Positions 45,980 through 54,493 of a DNA stretch of 64,000 nt are shown piece by piece (the first letter of the stretch is position 1; each line of letters opens with the position of its first letter). Made by a program: the position numbers and the translations under genes. This DNA comes from Anaerolineae bacterium. Lineage in GTDB: Bacteria; Chloroflexota; Anaerolineae; B4-G1. The notes under the pieces were generated by a model, which saw only the letters and a program-made list of their open reading frames with translations, did not search any database and was not told the DNA's origin. The stretch is taken from contig JAUWNP010000002.1 of the NCBI GenBank assembly GCA_030612585.1, positions 8,181 to 72,180 of the forward strand, written 5' to 3'.

Positions 45980-47620
45980 GTGCCATCATTGCTCCCTGTT
46001 CTCACGATCATCCTACCACTGCTGGGCGCGGGTGGGATACTTGGCTTATCTCTCGTGCCTCGTGCTCGCGCCCTTACCCGCTACATTGCCCTGATAGCGG
46101 CCTGCCTCACCACCATTCTGCTCCTGACGTTCACGTCGGTGGAACCAGGAACGACGGTCGTCATCTCCTTGTGGCAACCTTCCCTGCTGTTCGGCGCCGC
46201 GCTGGTGCTGAAGACTGACGTCATTATGCAGCCGTTGGCTTTGGTACTGGCGCTGATAACTTGCAGCGCGATTCTTGTGGGGTTCGGCCGTGCAGAGGGG
46301 CCACACCCCCGGCTCACGGCCACGTTGCTGGCTTTGCTCTCTGCGGGCCTGGCTGCCTTGTGGGCGGCCAATCTTCTCACTATGATTATCATCTGGGCCA
46401 TATACGATTTGCTACACGCTGTAGGGCGCATCGCAGCCGGGGGCTCAGGGCGGACGGCCGTTCGTAGCCTAATCCTCGGCTATCTGGCGACGCTGGCCTT
46501 GTGGAGTGGGGCGTTGCTGGCCAATGGTGGAGCGGGCAGCGAGTTGTGGTCGCTAGTGGCTCTCAGCGGTGCACCATTGACACTGTGGGTGGTGGCTGGC
46601 CTCCTGCGGCTGTGGGTGTATCCGCTTCACCTCTCCACTCCCGACGACCTGGGCGCTGCCCAATCTCTCGCCGCCCCGCTTCTTCTGGGCCCTGTCATTG
46701 GCTGGGGGCTGTGGCTCCGGCTTGTCCAGGCAAACGGCGGCTCCATCCCTGGCAACACGTGGGTGACAATCGTAGCAGCGGTCACCCTGGCCGTGGGTGG
46801 CTTTCTGGCCTGGTCTTGTGAGTCCCCGCGCCGCATGTTGCCGTGGATCGGGATGGGGGTAAGCGGAGCAGTGCTGCTGACCGCCGGACTGGCGGGGGAT
46901 AGCGCCATAACCGTCATTGCCGCTGACAGCGTGGTCTGGGCGTTGGGATTGGCAGTACTCTTGCTGAGCGATGGTCTGCAACGAGAGGCATTATGGTGGA
47001 ATATTCCTCCACTGGTCGGAGCGCTGGCACTGATGGGAGTGGTCCTCACGTTGGGGTTTGTGGCAGACGAGATCCTGATCGGAAATCTCGCGAAGGGAGG
47101 TAGCCCGGGGTGGGGGGGCGCTTTTTTCGTCGGGTATCTATTCTTAGTCCCATCGTTGGTACGTTGGCTGCTATTACGACCCTCCTCTCCCTTCCCGCGC
47201 AAGGAAGGGGGCTGGGGGATTAGGTCTGTAGCACGTGGGGTTGGGTTGGGGGTGCCAGCCTTGCTGCTGATCTTGGCCATCTTGCCCCCGTCGCTCCTCA
47301 CCGACGACGTCCTGGTTCCCTCGTTGAGCCCATTATTCGCGACGCCGGGCCTGACGGGTTGGCTGTTGCTGGCGGTCTCGCTCGCTGGCGGGGGAGTTCT
47401 TGCCTGGCAGGAGAGGAACTTGCGCCCGAAAATCCAATTGTTCCTCAGTGCGGCCCACGACCTGTTGCGCCTGGAATGGCTCTACGATGCGGTGGCAGGG
47501 GCATTGGATCGGGGACTGAGCATGCTCCGGGCGGCTGGCGAAGTGGTGGGAGGCGCGGGGGCGCTGTTGTGGTCGTGGTTGCTGTTCTTCCTTATCCTGT
47601 TGGTATGGGGTGGTAGGTAA
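45980..47620 (+). CDS. Complex I-like antiporter subunit (NuoL/MrpA type), divergent
   Basis: 546 residues, about fourteen membrane segments. Similar to proton-conducting subunits of complex I and Mrp antiporters (LLTMIIIWAIYDLLHAVGR near residue 135, LLRLWVYPLHLSTPDDLGAA near 215 in place of the usual AKxP-H-WLPxAM motif). Several usually charged channel residues are altered, so activity may differ. A repetitive segment (SSPFPRKEGGWG) near residue 405 is encoded by a dispersed repeat. GTG start immediately after the sigA stop; the stop shares one base with the next ATG. Part of a three-gene membrane module without any NADH- or hydrogen-oxidising subunit. Confidence 0.75.
   Translation: MPSLLPVLTIILPLLGAGGILGLSLVPRARALTRYIALIAACLTTILLLTFTSVEPGTTVVISLWQPSLLFGAALVLKTDVIMQPLALVLALITCSAILVGFGRAEGPHPRLTATLLALLSAGLAALWAANLLTMIIIWAIYDLLHAVGRIAAGGSGRTAVRSLILGYLATLALWSGALLANGGAGSELWSLVALSGAPLTLWVVAGLLRLWVYPLHLSTPDDLGAAQSLAAPLLLGPVIGWGLWLRLVQANGGSIPGNTWVTIVAAVTLAVGGFLAWSCESPRRMLPWIGMGVSGAVLLTAGLAGDSAITVIAADSVVWALGLAVLLLSDGLQREALWWNIPPLVGALALMGVVLTLGFVADEILIGNLAKGGSPGWGGAFFVGYLFLVPSLVRWLLLRPSSPFPRKEGGWGIRSVARGVGLGVPALLLILAILPPSLLTDDVLVPSLSPLFATPGLTGWLLLAVSLAGGGVLAWQERNLRPKIQLFLSAAHDLLRLEWLYDAVAGALDRGLSMLRAAGEVVGGAGALLWSWLLFFLILLVWGGR
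47181..47225. repeat. CCCTTCC..GGAAGGGGG repeat inside the antiporter gene
   Basis: A 45-bp segment (CCTCCTCTCCCTTCCC, then GCGCAAGGAAGGGGGCTG) containing a 7-bp inverted repeat. It lies in frame in an extramembrane loop. A related C-rich/G-rich pair lies at 61057-61129 inside the glycosyltransferase gene. Confidence 0.6.
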
Positions 47621-48285
47621 TGCCAACAGTGGTGGACCTTCTGACACGCTTTTCATCTCTGGCTGCGATGCCCGCCGTGGCCGGCATACTGATCACCGCC
47701 GGGCTCCTGGTCATCAGCCTGGATTGGCGGCTGAACGTGATTGCCCTCACCTTGCAGTACTTTTTCGTGGTACTGCTGCTGACCCGGCTGATCCGGCCGG
47801 AGGTGGCGGCCGTCAAGGGGTTGATTGGGTGGATGATCTGCATGGTGTTCTACCTGACCGAGCGGCGAGCCAGTGTGCTTGAGCAGTCCTCGGCTGCTGA
47901 AGGCACAGCGCCTTCTCGGCGTTGGCGTCGCTGGGTTATGTCTGCTCGAGCGTCGTTTTGCCTGTTTGCCGGGATATTGGTCTCGGTGGCGGCATACACG
48001 GCCGTGTTGCGTGTCCCCTTACCCGAAGTCCCAGCCGACGTCACGCTGGCATGTTACCTGTTGGCTGGGCTTGGATTGCTACTGATTGGACTGAGCGAAG
48101 CGCCGATGCAGGTAGGATTGGGGCTGCTGACCTTTCTATCGGGTTTCGACCTTTTCTACGTTGCTTTGGAGCCAAGCCTGGCCGTGGCCGGGTTGCTCGG
48201 TGCCGTTAGTTTCCTCATCGCGTTGGCAACGGCCCACTTAAGGGTTGCCCAGGTCGTCGCTGGCGGCGAGGTGAAGACACCGTGA
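47620..48285 (+). CDS. Membrane subunit, NuoK/HyfE-like
   Basis: 221 residues with six or seven membrane segments and a short charged loop near residues 85-110. The general pattern matches HyfE/MnhC-NuoK-like subunits that sit between antiporter subunits, but no diagnostic Glu within a helix could be assigned with confidence. Its ATG overlaps the previous stop by one base and its end overlaps the next GTG by four, so the three proteins are made together. Confidence 0.6.
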   Translation: MPTVVDLLTRFSSLAAMPAVAGILITAGLLVISLDWRLNVIALTLQYFFVVLLLTRLIRPEVAAVKGLIGWMICMVFYLTERRASVLEQSSAAEGTAPSRRWRRWVMSARASFCLFAGILVSVAAYTAVLRVPLPEVPADVTLACYLLAGLGLLLIGLSEAPMQVGLGLLTFLSGFDLFYVALEPSLAVAGLLGAVSFLIALATAHLRVAQVVAGGEVKTP

Positions 48286-49712
48286 TTGCAGGTCCTCTCT
48301 TGTTGCTGATCATCCCGCTGGTGATGGCGAGTATTGTGTACATCCTGCTCCGCTGGGTGTCCCTCTCGGCACTGCTGGCCGTTGGCACGGCGTTGGCGTT
48401 GGGTATCGCGGTCGTCACGCTGCCGCTGGACCAGCCGGTGCGGGTGTACTTTTGGGGAGAACGCCAGATTGCTATGGGCGAGGCTGTGAGATTCCTCGGA
48501 CGAGAGTTGGTTCTTGAGCAGGCCGATCGGATGGCGATGGCGATCCTGTTCCTCACAGCCGCTGGACTCTTTTTCCTGGCGTGGCGTGTCACACCACAGC
48601 CCCTACTCTTTCCGATGGGGCTGGGCCTGCTCAGCCTGTTGAGTGGGGCGCTGCTGATCCGGCCTCTCATCTACGCTGTCCTGCTCATCGAGATTGCCGC
48701 CGCCCTCTCCATCTTTGCGCTGCAGGCCGAGGGACAGTCGCCCACTCGGGGAGGGATGCGTTATCTGACGTTCACCACCCTGGCCCTACCTGGTGTGTTG
48801 GTCACCCACTGGCTGTTGGATCGGTACGTGCTGACGCCGGACGATGTGGGACTGCTTAACACTGCCGCTGCTCTGCTGGCTGTCTCTTTTGCGTTGCTAC
48901 TGGGTGTCGTGCCTTTCCACACCTGGGTGCCGGCCGTCGCCGGCGACAGTGTGTCATTGGCGGGCACCTTTGTCCTCACCATCAACAACGGCGCGGTCTG
49001 GTTCCTGCTCCTGGACTTCCTGGAGACTTACCCCTGGCTCAACACCCATCCCTACTTTGGCTCACTCTTCTCCACCGCGGGACTGGCGATGATCGTCGTG
49101 GGGGGACTACTCGCGCCATCTCAGCGTCGCCTGGGACCGCTGATGGGGTATGGTGCGCTGGTAGATAGTGGCGGCGCACTCATTGCCCTGGGGATGCACA
49201 GCAGGCTGGGATTGACGCTGGTTCTCCTGTCGCTGTTGGTGCGCCCCTTCGGTCTGGCCCTCATGGCGACTGGCCTGAGCGGTCTGCGGGCGCGCAACGG
49301 CGACGATGACAATTGCGCTGCACTGCGCGGGCTGGCCTGGAAAGCGCCGTGTAGCACGGCGGTGCTGATCTTCGGCGGGCTTTCGATAGCGGGGTTACCG
49401 GTCAGCGCTGGCTTCATCTGGCGCTGGTCTCTCTGTCGTGCACTGATGCCATCCAGCCCGGGATCCGCGTTGCTCCTTCTCCTGGCAGGGGTCGGCGTGA
49501 TGGTTGGCGTGTGGCGAGGACTATCCGCTCTCCTGGTGCGCCCTCGACTGCCTGAGGGGGAAAGATTCCCCCGCGTTACCTCTGAAGGCTGGCTGACGGC
49601 TGTGGTCGTGGTTGTGGCGATACTGGCCTGCGTTGGGGTGGGACTCTTCCCGCAGGTTCTCTCGCCGCTGGCAGCCCGCCTGGCGGAGACTTACACCTTC
49701 TTTGCTCCCTGA
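48282..49712 (+). CDS. Complex I-like antiporter subunit (NuoN/MrpD/HyfF type)
   Basis: 476 residues, about fourteen membrane segments. The channel motif FALLLGVVPFHTWVPAVAGD near residue 205 is the typical NuoN/NuoL lysine/histidine region (PFHxW), and IYAVLLIEIAAALSIFAL near 130 has the conserved Glu. GLPVSAGFIWRW near 365 is also family-typical. It should move protons or sodium ions. GTG start overlapping the previous TGA; the stop overlaps the rarA ATG. Confidence 0.82.
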   Translation: MIAGPLLLLIIPLVMASIVYILLRWVSLSALLAVGTALALGIAVVTLPLDQPVRVYFWGERQIAMGEAVRFLGRELVLEQADRMAMAILFLTAAGLFFLAWRVTPQPLLFPMGLGLLSLLSGALLIRPLIYAVLLIEIAAALSIFALQAEGQSPTRGGMRYLTFTTLALPGVLVTHWLLDRYVLTPDDVGLLNTAAALLAVSFALLLGVVPFHTWVPAVAGDSVSLAGTFVLTINNGAVWFLLLDFLETYPWLNTHPYFGSLFSTAGLAMIVVGGLLAPSQRRLGPLMGYGALVDSGGALIALGMHSRLGLTLVLLSLLVRPFGLALMATGLSGLRARNGDDDNCAALRGLAWKAPCSTAVLIFGGLSIAGLPVSAGFIWRWSLCRALMPSSPGSALLLLLAGVGVMVGVWRGLSALLVRPRLPEGERFPRVTSEGWLTAVVVVVAILACVGVGLFPQVLSPLAARLAETYTFFAP

Positions 49713-51088
49713 TGGATCTGTTTGAGCACAGCCGGCAAGAGCAAATTCGTCGCGAAGCGCCGCTGGCGGCGCGCATGCGCCCTCGCACCTTGGACGAGTT
49801 CGTCGGCCAGGAGCACATCGTCGGCCAGGGGCGGCTGCTGCGCCGCGCCATTGAGGCTGATCGGTTGTTCTCCTCCCTCATCTTCTGGGGGCCGCCAGGC
49901 ACCGGCAAAACGACGCTGGCGATGATCGTCGCTAATACGACCGCCCGCCACTTCGAGACCATTAGCGCTGTGCTGGCGGGGGTGGCCGACCTGCGGCGTA
50001 TCATCAAGGAGGCCAGGGAGCGACGCGGGATGTATGGCCGGCGCACGATCCTGCTCGTGGACGAGATCCACCGTTGGAACCGGGCCCAGCAGGACGCATT
50101 GTTGCCCCACGTCGAGGATGGCATCGTCGTGCTCATCGGCGCGACGACCGAGAATCCCTACTTCGAGGTCATCGCGCCCCTGGTCTCCCGCTCCCGTGTA
50201 TTCCAGTTCAAGCCGCTCTCCGACGACGAGGTGGTGGCGATACTGCGCCGCGCCCTGACCGACACTGAGAACAGGCGCGGTTACGGCTCTCGCAACGCCC
50301 AACTTGACGACGAGGCGCTGGCCCACCTGGTGCGCGTCGCTGGCGGCGACGCCCGGGCCGCGCTCAACGCGCTGGAGTTGGCCGTGGAGAGCACGCCACC
50401 TGGCGACGACGGCGTCATCCACGTCACGTTAACCGTGGCTGAGGACTCGATCCAGCACCGCGCGTTGCGCTACGACAAGGCAGGCGACGCGCATTACGAC
50501 ACCGTCTCTGCCTTCATCAAGTCGGTGCGCGGGAGCGACCCCGACGCGGCGCTTTACTGGCTGGCCAAGATGGTCGCTGCTGGCGAGGACCCCCGTTTCA
50601 TCCTGCGCCGGCTCTATATCCTGGCGGCGGAGGATATCGGGTTGGCCGATCCTGACGGGGTTGTGGTCGTCAACGCATGCGCTCAGGCCTTCGAGTGGGT
50701 GGGGATGCCGGAGGGGCAGTATCACCTGGCGCTGGCGACGCTCTACCTGGCTACCGCGCCCAAGTCCAACTCGGCAGGGGCCTACTGGGGGGCATTGGCG
50801 GAGATCGAGGAGCGCGGGGCCGGGCCTGTGCCGGTCTACCTGCGCGACAAGAGCGACGTCTTCCAGGGCGCGCTGCGCGAGCACTACAAGCGCACGTTGG
50901 GCGAGCACGAGGGGCCTGCCCTGAGCCAGTCGAATGGGTACAAATATCCCCACGCCTACCCTGACGGGTGGGTGGAGCAGCGCTACCTGCCGGAGGAGGT
51001 CGAAGGTGGGTGGTTTCAGCCCACAGGGCATGGCTATGAGCGGGAGATTCTCGAACGGCTGAAGAAGTGGAAGAAACGTGAAACGTGA
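49712..51088 (+). CDS. rarA: Replication-associated recombination protein RarA (MgsA)
   Basis: 458 residues. AAA+ clamp-loader-like ATPase acting at stalled forks. Seen: LAARMRPRTLDEFVGQEHIVG near residue 20-40, Walker A WGPPGTGKTTLA near 60, Walker B ILLVDEIHRWN, sensor 1 IGATTENPYFEV, and the C-terminal MgsA domain (AEDIGLADPD, APKSNSAGAYWGAL, then YKYPHAYPDGWVEQRYLP). In the variable loop before YKYPHAY the residues GPALSQSNG come from a dispersed repeat (50915-50938). The ATG shares one base with the preceding stop, an unusual coupling of a recombination gene to membrane genes. Confidence 0.95.
   Translation: MDLFEHSRQEQIRREAPLAARMRPRTLDEFVGQEHIVGQGRLLRRAIEADRLFSSLIFWGPPGTGKTTLAMIVANTTARHFETISAVLAGVADLRRIIKEARERRGMYGRRTILLVDEIHRWNRAQQDALLPHVEDGIVVLIGATTENPYFEVIAPLVSRSRVFQFKPLSDDEVVAILRRALTDTENRRGYGSRNAQLDDEALAHLVRVAGGDARAALNALELAVESTPPGDDGVIHVTLTVAEDSIQHRALRYDKAGDAHYDTVSAFIKSVRGSDPDAALYWLAKMVAAGEDPRFILRRLYILAAEDIGLADPDGVVVVNACAQAFEWVGMPEGQYHLALATLYLATAPKSNSAGAYWGALAEIEERGAGPVPVYLRDKSDVFQGALREHYKRTLGEHEGPALSQSNGYKYPHAYPDGWVEQRYLPEEVEGGWFQPTGHGYEREILERLKKWKKRET
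50915..50938. repeat. Dispersed repeat inside rarA
   Basis: CCTGCCCTGAGCCAGTCG followed by AATGGG, of the same family as 899-921. It is in frame in a surface loop. Confidence 0.65.
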
Positions 51089-51117
51089 AACGTGATTCCT
51101 GCGCCTTACGTTTCACG
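51084..51117. terminator. Hairpin between convergent rarA and selB
   Basis: CGTGAAACGT (51084-51093) pairs exactly with ACGTTTCACG (51108-51117), partly overlapping the rarA stop. The CGTGAAA unit is also tandemly repeated (AAACGTGAAACGTGA). It probably serves as terminator for both genes. Confidence 0.5.
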
Positions 51118-51136
51118 CTTTACGCATCGCGTCTCC

Positions 51137-53119
51137 CTACCGTAGCACTCTCTCGTCTCCCACTCGTTTTGTCACCCCGGTTTCGTCCAAATGTTCCAGA
51201 AGCCCCTGCGCATACTTGCGGCTGGTCCCAAGCATGTCACGTGTCTGCGCCAGAGTGATGCTCCCTTCCCGCTCAATGCGCGCGCGGATGCGGGCCACTA
51301 TCTCCTCGTAGGTCTGGGGCAGGAACAGTACCTCCGGCGAGACTTGCACCAACTCACCTCGGGCTACCAGCACGCCCAGCACCTCCTCCCCCACTGCGAC
51401 GATGCTTTCCTTGACCGAGGGAGTGGCGTAGGGCTGGCGCCGGAAGCGGGCTAGGAGTGCGTCTACCTGCTGCCGCTGCTCGGGGTTGAGACGGACGGCG
51501 TGGGATGGGAGCCGGACGGTAGCCCCTTCGTCTACGATCAACCCCTCGGCGACGGCGCGGGCCAGTGCCGCGTTAAACACCTTCGCCTCCAGCCGGAGCC
51601 CACTGCGCAGGGCTTCGCGACCCATCCCTGCCCGCAATGGAAGTTTTTGGTGGTAGGTGGAGAGTTCGCGGGAGAACTGTTCGACCAAGGCTGACCACCA
51701 GTCGCGCGTCGTCAGCAACTGATTGCTGGAGGCCAACTGTTTCTTGCCTCCTGCTTCCTGCTTCCTGCTAACCTGCGGACCTAGAAGGATCGCCTGGCCT
51801 TCGTCCAGCAGTTGAGCGAGCGCTTCGGGGGCAGTCTCGCCCAGGCCGCTAGTGGAGAGCAAGTCACGGGCGGAGATGGGGCCACGCCGTTGGAGGGCTT
51901 GCAGCAAGATCTCGGCTGGGCTGCCCTGGGCCAGCGTCTCCAGGCGGGCCAGCACCTCAGAGCGAAATCGGCGGTGTTTGCGGCCTGGGTGGGGGTCCAC
52001 GACGACGCCCCCACCCACGGTCATGGAGGGGGAGGGGATGCGGACAATGAAACGATCCCCTTTGACCAGCGGAACCGGCTCCTGGAGTCGCAATTGTGCC
52101 CATCCCGATTGCCCCGGCGGCAGTCTGTCCTGGCCCAGGAGTCGCACGCGAGCCATCGTCTCGGCCGCGCCGGAGAAAAACTTAAGTTGGGTATTGTGGC
52201 GCAATGGGCGCTGCGCCTGCCCTGAGCGTTCGCCTGAGGGCTCACGCCGAAGGCCTGGCCGAAGGATGTTGGGCAGGTAACGCAACCGCACGTCTACCAG
52301 CACTGTGGACTGCAGCCAGCCAGGGATGGTGACGACGTCTCCGCGCTTGAGGTCGGCCTTGCTGACGCCGCTGAGGTTCATCGCCACGCGGCTGCCCGGC
52401 ACTGCTCGTTCGACCTTCTGCTTGTGGGTCTGCAGACCCCGCACGCGGGCCTTCAACCCCCGGGGCAGCACCTCGACTTCTTGTCCCACCTCGAAGCATC
52501 CGCCGGTGAGAGTGCCAGTGATGACGGTGCCGAAGCCACTGATGGTGAAGACGCGGTCTATTGGCAGCCGGGGCCGTCCTCGGTCGGGGCGGGGTTGGGC
52601 CTGGGCGAGCATTTCCTGCAACGCAGCCAGCAGTACGTCAAGACCCTGCCCTGTGCGGGCGGAGACGGGGATGATAGGCGCGCTCTCCAGCACCGTCCCT
52701 TCCAGCGTCTCGGACACGTCGGCAGCGACCATCTCAACCCACTCTCCGCTTTCGTCTTCGCTCTCGGCCAGGTCCAACTTGGTCAGGGCGACGACCCCTG
52801 TACTGACCCCCAGCAGGTCGAGGATGGCCAGGTGCTCCCTGGTCTGCGGCATCACTCCCTCGTCGGCAGCGACGACGAAGAGGGCAGCGTCAATGCCTCC
52901 CATGCCTGCCAGCATATTCTCGATGAAATCCCTGTGCCCGGGCACGTCCACGATGCCGACCGATGCGCCGTTGGGGAGCGTGAGCCAGGCGAAGCCCAGG
53001 TCTATCGTCATCTCCCGCTCCTTCTCCTCGCGGAGCCGGTCGGGGTCAATGCCGGTGAGGGCGTGGACGAGGGTGGACTTGCCGTGGTCTACGTGACCAG
53101 CGGTGCCGATGACGTGCAT
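51137..53119 (-). CDS. selB: Selenocysteine-specific elongation factor SelB
   Basis: 660 residues. Delivers Sec-tRNA to UGA codons marked by SECIS elements. Seen: G1 GTAGHVDHGKSTLVHALTG at residues 5-23, EREMTIDLGFAWL (switch region), G3 DVPGHRDFIENML, G4 TKLDLAE, and a C-terminal set of winged helices (LAQTFDMLGTSRKYAQ-like end, actually TLAQTRDMLGTSRKYAQ) that bind SECIS RNA. Two in-frame repeat-derived segments are present: RREPSGERSGQAQRPLR in the translation-factor domain region, and KQEAGGKKQLASSNQ before the winged helices. Neither is expected in a conserved part. No selA, selC or selD was found in the window. Confidence 0.93.
   Translation of the reverse strand: MHVIGTAGHVDHGKSTLVHALTGIDPDRLREEKEREMTIDLGFAWLTLPNGASVGIVDVPGHRDFIENMLAGMGGIDAALFVVAADEGVMPQTREHLAILDLLGVSTGVVALTKLDLAESEDESGEWVEMVAADVSETLEGTVLESAPIIPVSARTGQGLDVLLAALQEMLAQAQPRPDRGRPRLPIDRVFTISGFGTVITGTLTGGCFEVGQEVEVLPRGLKARVRGLQTHKQKVERAVPGSRVAMNLSGVSKADLKRGDVVTIPGWLQSTVLVDVRLRYLPNILRPGLRREPSGERSGQAQRPLRHNTQLKFFSGAAETMARVRLLGQDRLPPGQSGWAQLRLQEPVPLVKGDRFIVRIPSPSMTVGGGVVVDPHPGRKHRRFRSEVLARLETLAQGSPAEILLQALQRRGPISARDLLSTSGLGETAPEALAQLLDEGQAILLGPQVSRKQEAGGKKQLASSNQLLTTRDWWSALVEQFSRELSTYHQKLPLRAGMGREALRSGLRLEAKVFNAALARAVAEGLIVDEGATVRLPSHAVRLNPEQRQQVDALLARFRRQPYATPSVKESIVAVGEEVLGVLVARGELVQVSPEVLFLPQTYEEIVARIRARIEREGSITLAQTRDMLGTSRKYAQGLLEHLDETGVTKRVGDERVLR
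51744..51770. repeat. Small tandem repeat inside selB (CTTCCTG units)
   Basis: CCTCCTGCTTCCTGCTTCC with flanking CTTG and TGCTA: repeated CTTCCTG/CCTCCTG units, encoding the KQEAGGKK segment in the linker before the winged helices. Confidence 0.55.
52216..52267. repeat. Dispersed repeat inside selB
   Basis: Begins CCTGCCCTGAGCG and ends GGCCTGGCCGAAGGATG, with a GAGGGCTCACGCCGAAGG core that parallels the MmgE/PrpD insertion. In frame, adding about 17 residues. Confidence 0.65.
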
Positions 53120-53134
53120 TGTCTATTAGTCCTG

Positions 53135-54343
53135 TCATTCTCTGCGCAAGGCAGCCAGTTGTTCATCAATCGGTGCGACGAGCGTCTCGTGCACGTCCTG
53201 GATGGCCTTGAGCAGGCTGGTGGCTTCGGCGCGGCGGGCCTCCCAGAGGGTGTCCAGTTGAGCGCGATACAGTTCGGCAGCAGATGATAGCGCGTCCAGG
53301 CGCTTCAGTTGCTCGGCATCGGTCCGGTCTTGTTGTCGCCAGCGCTCCTCGACCAATACCTCTTGCTTTTTCTGTGCCTTCAACCGCCCCGTCTGCCATT
53401 CTTCCCACTGCTGCTTGACGCGCTCCTCGGCCAAACGTTGCCTTTCGGCCATCTCGTCCTGGCGTTTCTCTATGCGCACCTTGAATTTCTCCAGAGCACT
53501 GAGATCCCGCTTGACCAGTTGCTGTTGCTCGATGAAGCCCTGTGTTTGCGTGCGTATCTGCTCCATCTCCTGGGCCACCTGCTCACCCTGATCCAGATAT
53601 TGCTTCATCTTCTGCTCGCGCTGAAAGTCGGAGATGCGCAGTTCTTCGATTGGCTTCTCGTACTTCTTCGTCTCCTGGATGGCTTCTTCAATGCGGGATC
53701 TTTGCTTCTGGAGCGCCTCCTCGAGAAGAGGGAACTTCGTGACCTGGGCCTCGAACTTCTTGCGCAGGCCGATGGTATCCTGCTCCAGTTCGGCGATGCG
53801 GCGGTTGTCGGCGCGGCGCTGCTCCTCCAGGAAGGTGACGGCCTGCACGCGATCGTCGGCCCGTTTGCTCAGTTCGGCCACGGCGACTTCCAGGCGCAGG
53901 AAGGCTTCACCCAATCGTTGCCCCTCAACCTGGCGGGCGTTCAACTCCTCATCGTAGCGAGGCAGGACGCGCAGTTCTTTCTCCAGCCGGCTCAGGTTGC
54001 TGGTTAGCGCCTCGTGCTCAATCCGGCGCAGTCGCTCCGCCTCGGCCTGTTCTTTTCGCCGCACCTCATCGCGCTGGCCCATTTGGAGGGTCAATTCCTT
54101 TTTGTAGTTCGAGACCATCTGCTCGAACTTGGTCACCTGGGACAGGACACCCTGGACGCCTGCCAATGTGGTTTGCAGTTCCCGTGTCTGAGCTGCCTGC
54201 TGGGCCAGTTGCCGTTCCTGCTCCTGCATTTGTTCTTGCAGCGTGGCGATGGTGGCCTTGTCCTTACGGCGCTCCTCATCCAGCCACTTGAGCGTCTGCA
54301 TCGCCTGGGTTATATCTAGTGCCTGAGTTACTTTTGTCGCCAT
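53135..54343 (-). CDS. Coiled-coil protein of unknown function
   Basis: 402 residues, almost entirely heptad-rich helix with high Glu, Gln, Lys and Arg content (QEQMQEQERQLAQQAAQ, LDQGEQVAQEMEQIRTQ, ERVKQQWEEWQTGRLKAQ). No signal peptide, membrane segment or catalytic motif is visible. It resembles SMC-arm or cytoskeletal coiled coils in composition only. The ATG at 54343 has AGGGAG seven bases upstream and is preferred over GTG 54349. The gene is 15 bp upstream of selB on the same strand; a functional link is not implied by the family. Confidence 0.75.
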   Translation of the reverse strand: MATKVTQALDITQAMQTLKWLDEERRKDKATIATLQEQMQEQERQLAQQAAQTRELQTTLAGVQGVLSQVTKFEQMVSNYKKELTLQMGQRDEVRRKEQAEAERLRRIEHEALTSNLSRLEKELRVLPRYDEELNARQVEGQRLGEAFLRLEVAVAELSKRADDRVQAVTFLEEQRRADNRRIAELEQDTIGLRKKFEAQVTKFPLLEEALQKQRSRIEEAIQETKKYEKPIEELRISDFQREQKMKQYLDQGEQVAQEMEQIRTQTQGFIEQQQLVKRDLSALEKFKVRIEKRQDEMAERQRLAEERVKQQWEEWQTGRLKAQKKQEVLVEERWRQQDRTDAEQLKRLDALSSAAELYRAQLDTLWEARRAEATSLLKAIQDVHETLVAPIDEQLAALRRE

Positions 54344-54378
54344 TATCACACTCCCTGGGTGAGTTTAGTGGTGCACTG

Positions 54379-54407
54379 ATTATAACATCATTCCCTCTCA
54401 CAGGCAA
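54379..54407 (-). promoter_or_regulatory. Promoter of the coiled-coil/selB unit
   Basis: Minus strand TTGCCT (54407-54402), 17-bp spacer, TATAAT (54384-54379), about 36 bp before the ATG. It is divergent from and adjacent to the glycosyltransferase promoter. Confidence 0.7.
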
Positions 54408-54411
54408 CGGT

Positions 54412-54439
54412 TTGACAGATCGCCACTAGCCGCTATAAT
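54412..54439 (+). promoter_or_regulatory. Promoter of the GT4 gene
   Basis: TTGACA at 54412-54417, 16-bp spacer, TATAAT at 54434-54439, only five bases from the -35 box of the opposite promoter. Confidence 0.75.
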
Positions 54440-54460
54440 GGCCTCGGAAGTTGGAGATTT

Positions 54461-54490
54461 GTCATTTGGTCATTTGGTCATTTGTCATTA
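54461..54490. repeat. Octamer tandem repeat in the GT4 leader (GTCATTTG x3)
   Basis: Three exact GTCATTTG units (54461-54484) followed by TCATTA fill the leader up to the ATG at 54494 and displace any Shine-Dalgarno sequence. The same motif family lies at 23561-23590 and, reversed, at 60038-60110. Confidence 0.8.
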
Positions 54491-54493
54491 CTC

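Noticed and set aside
51137..53119. selC (tRNA-Sec) next to selB
   Set aside because: No cloverleaf with an extended acceptor arm and TCA anticodon was seen on either side of selB.
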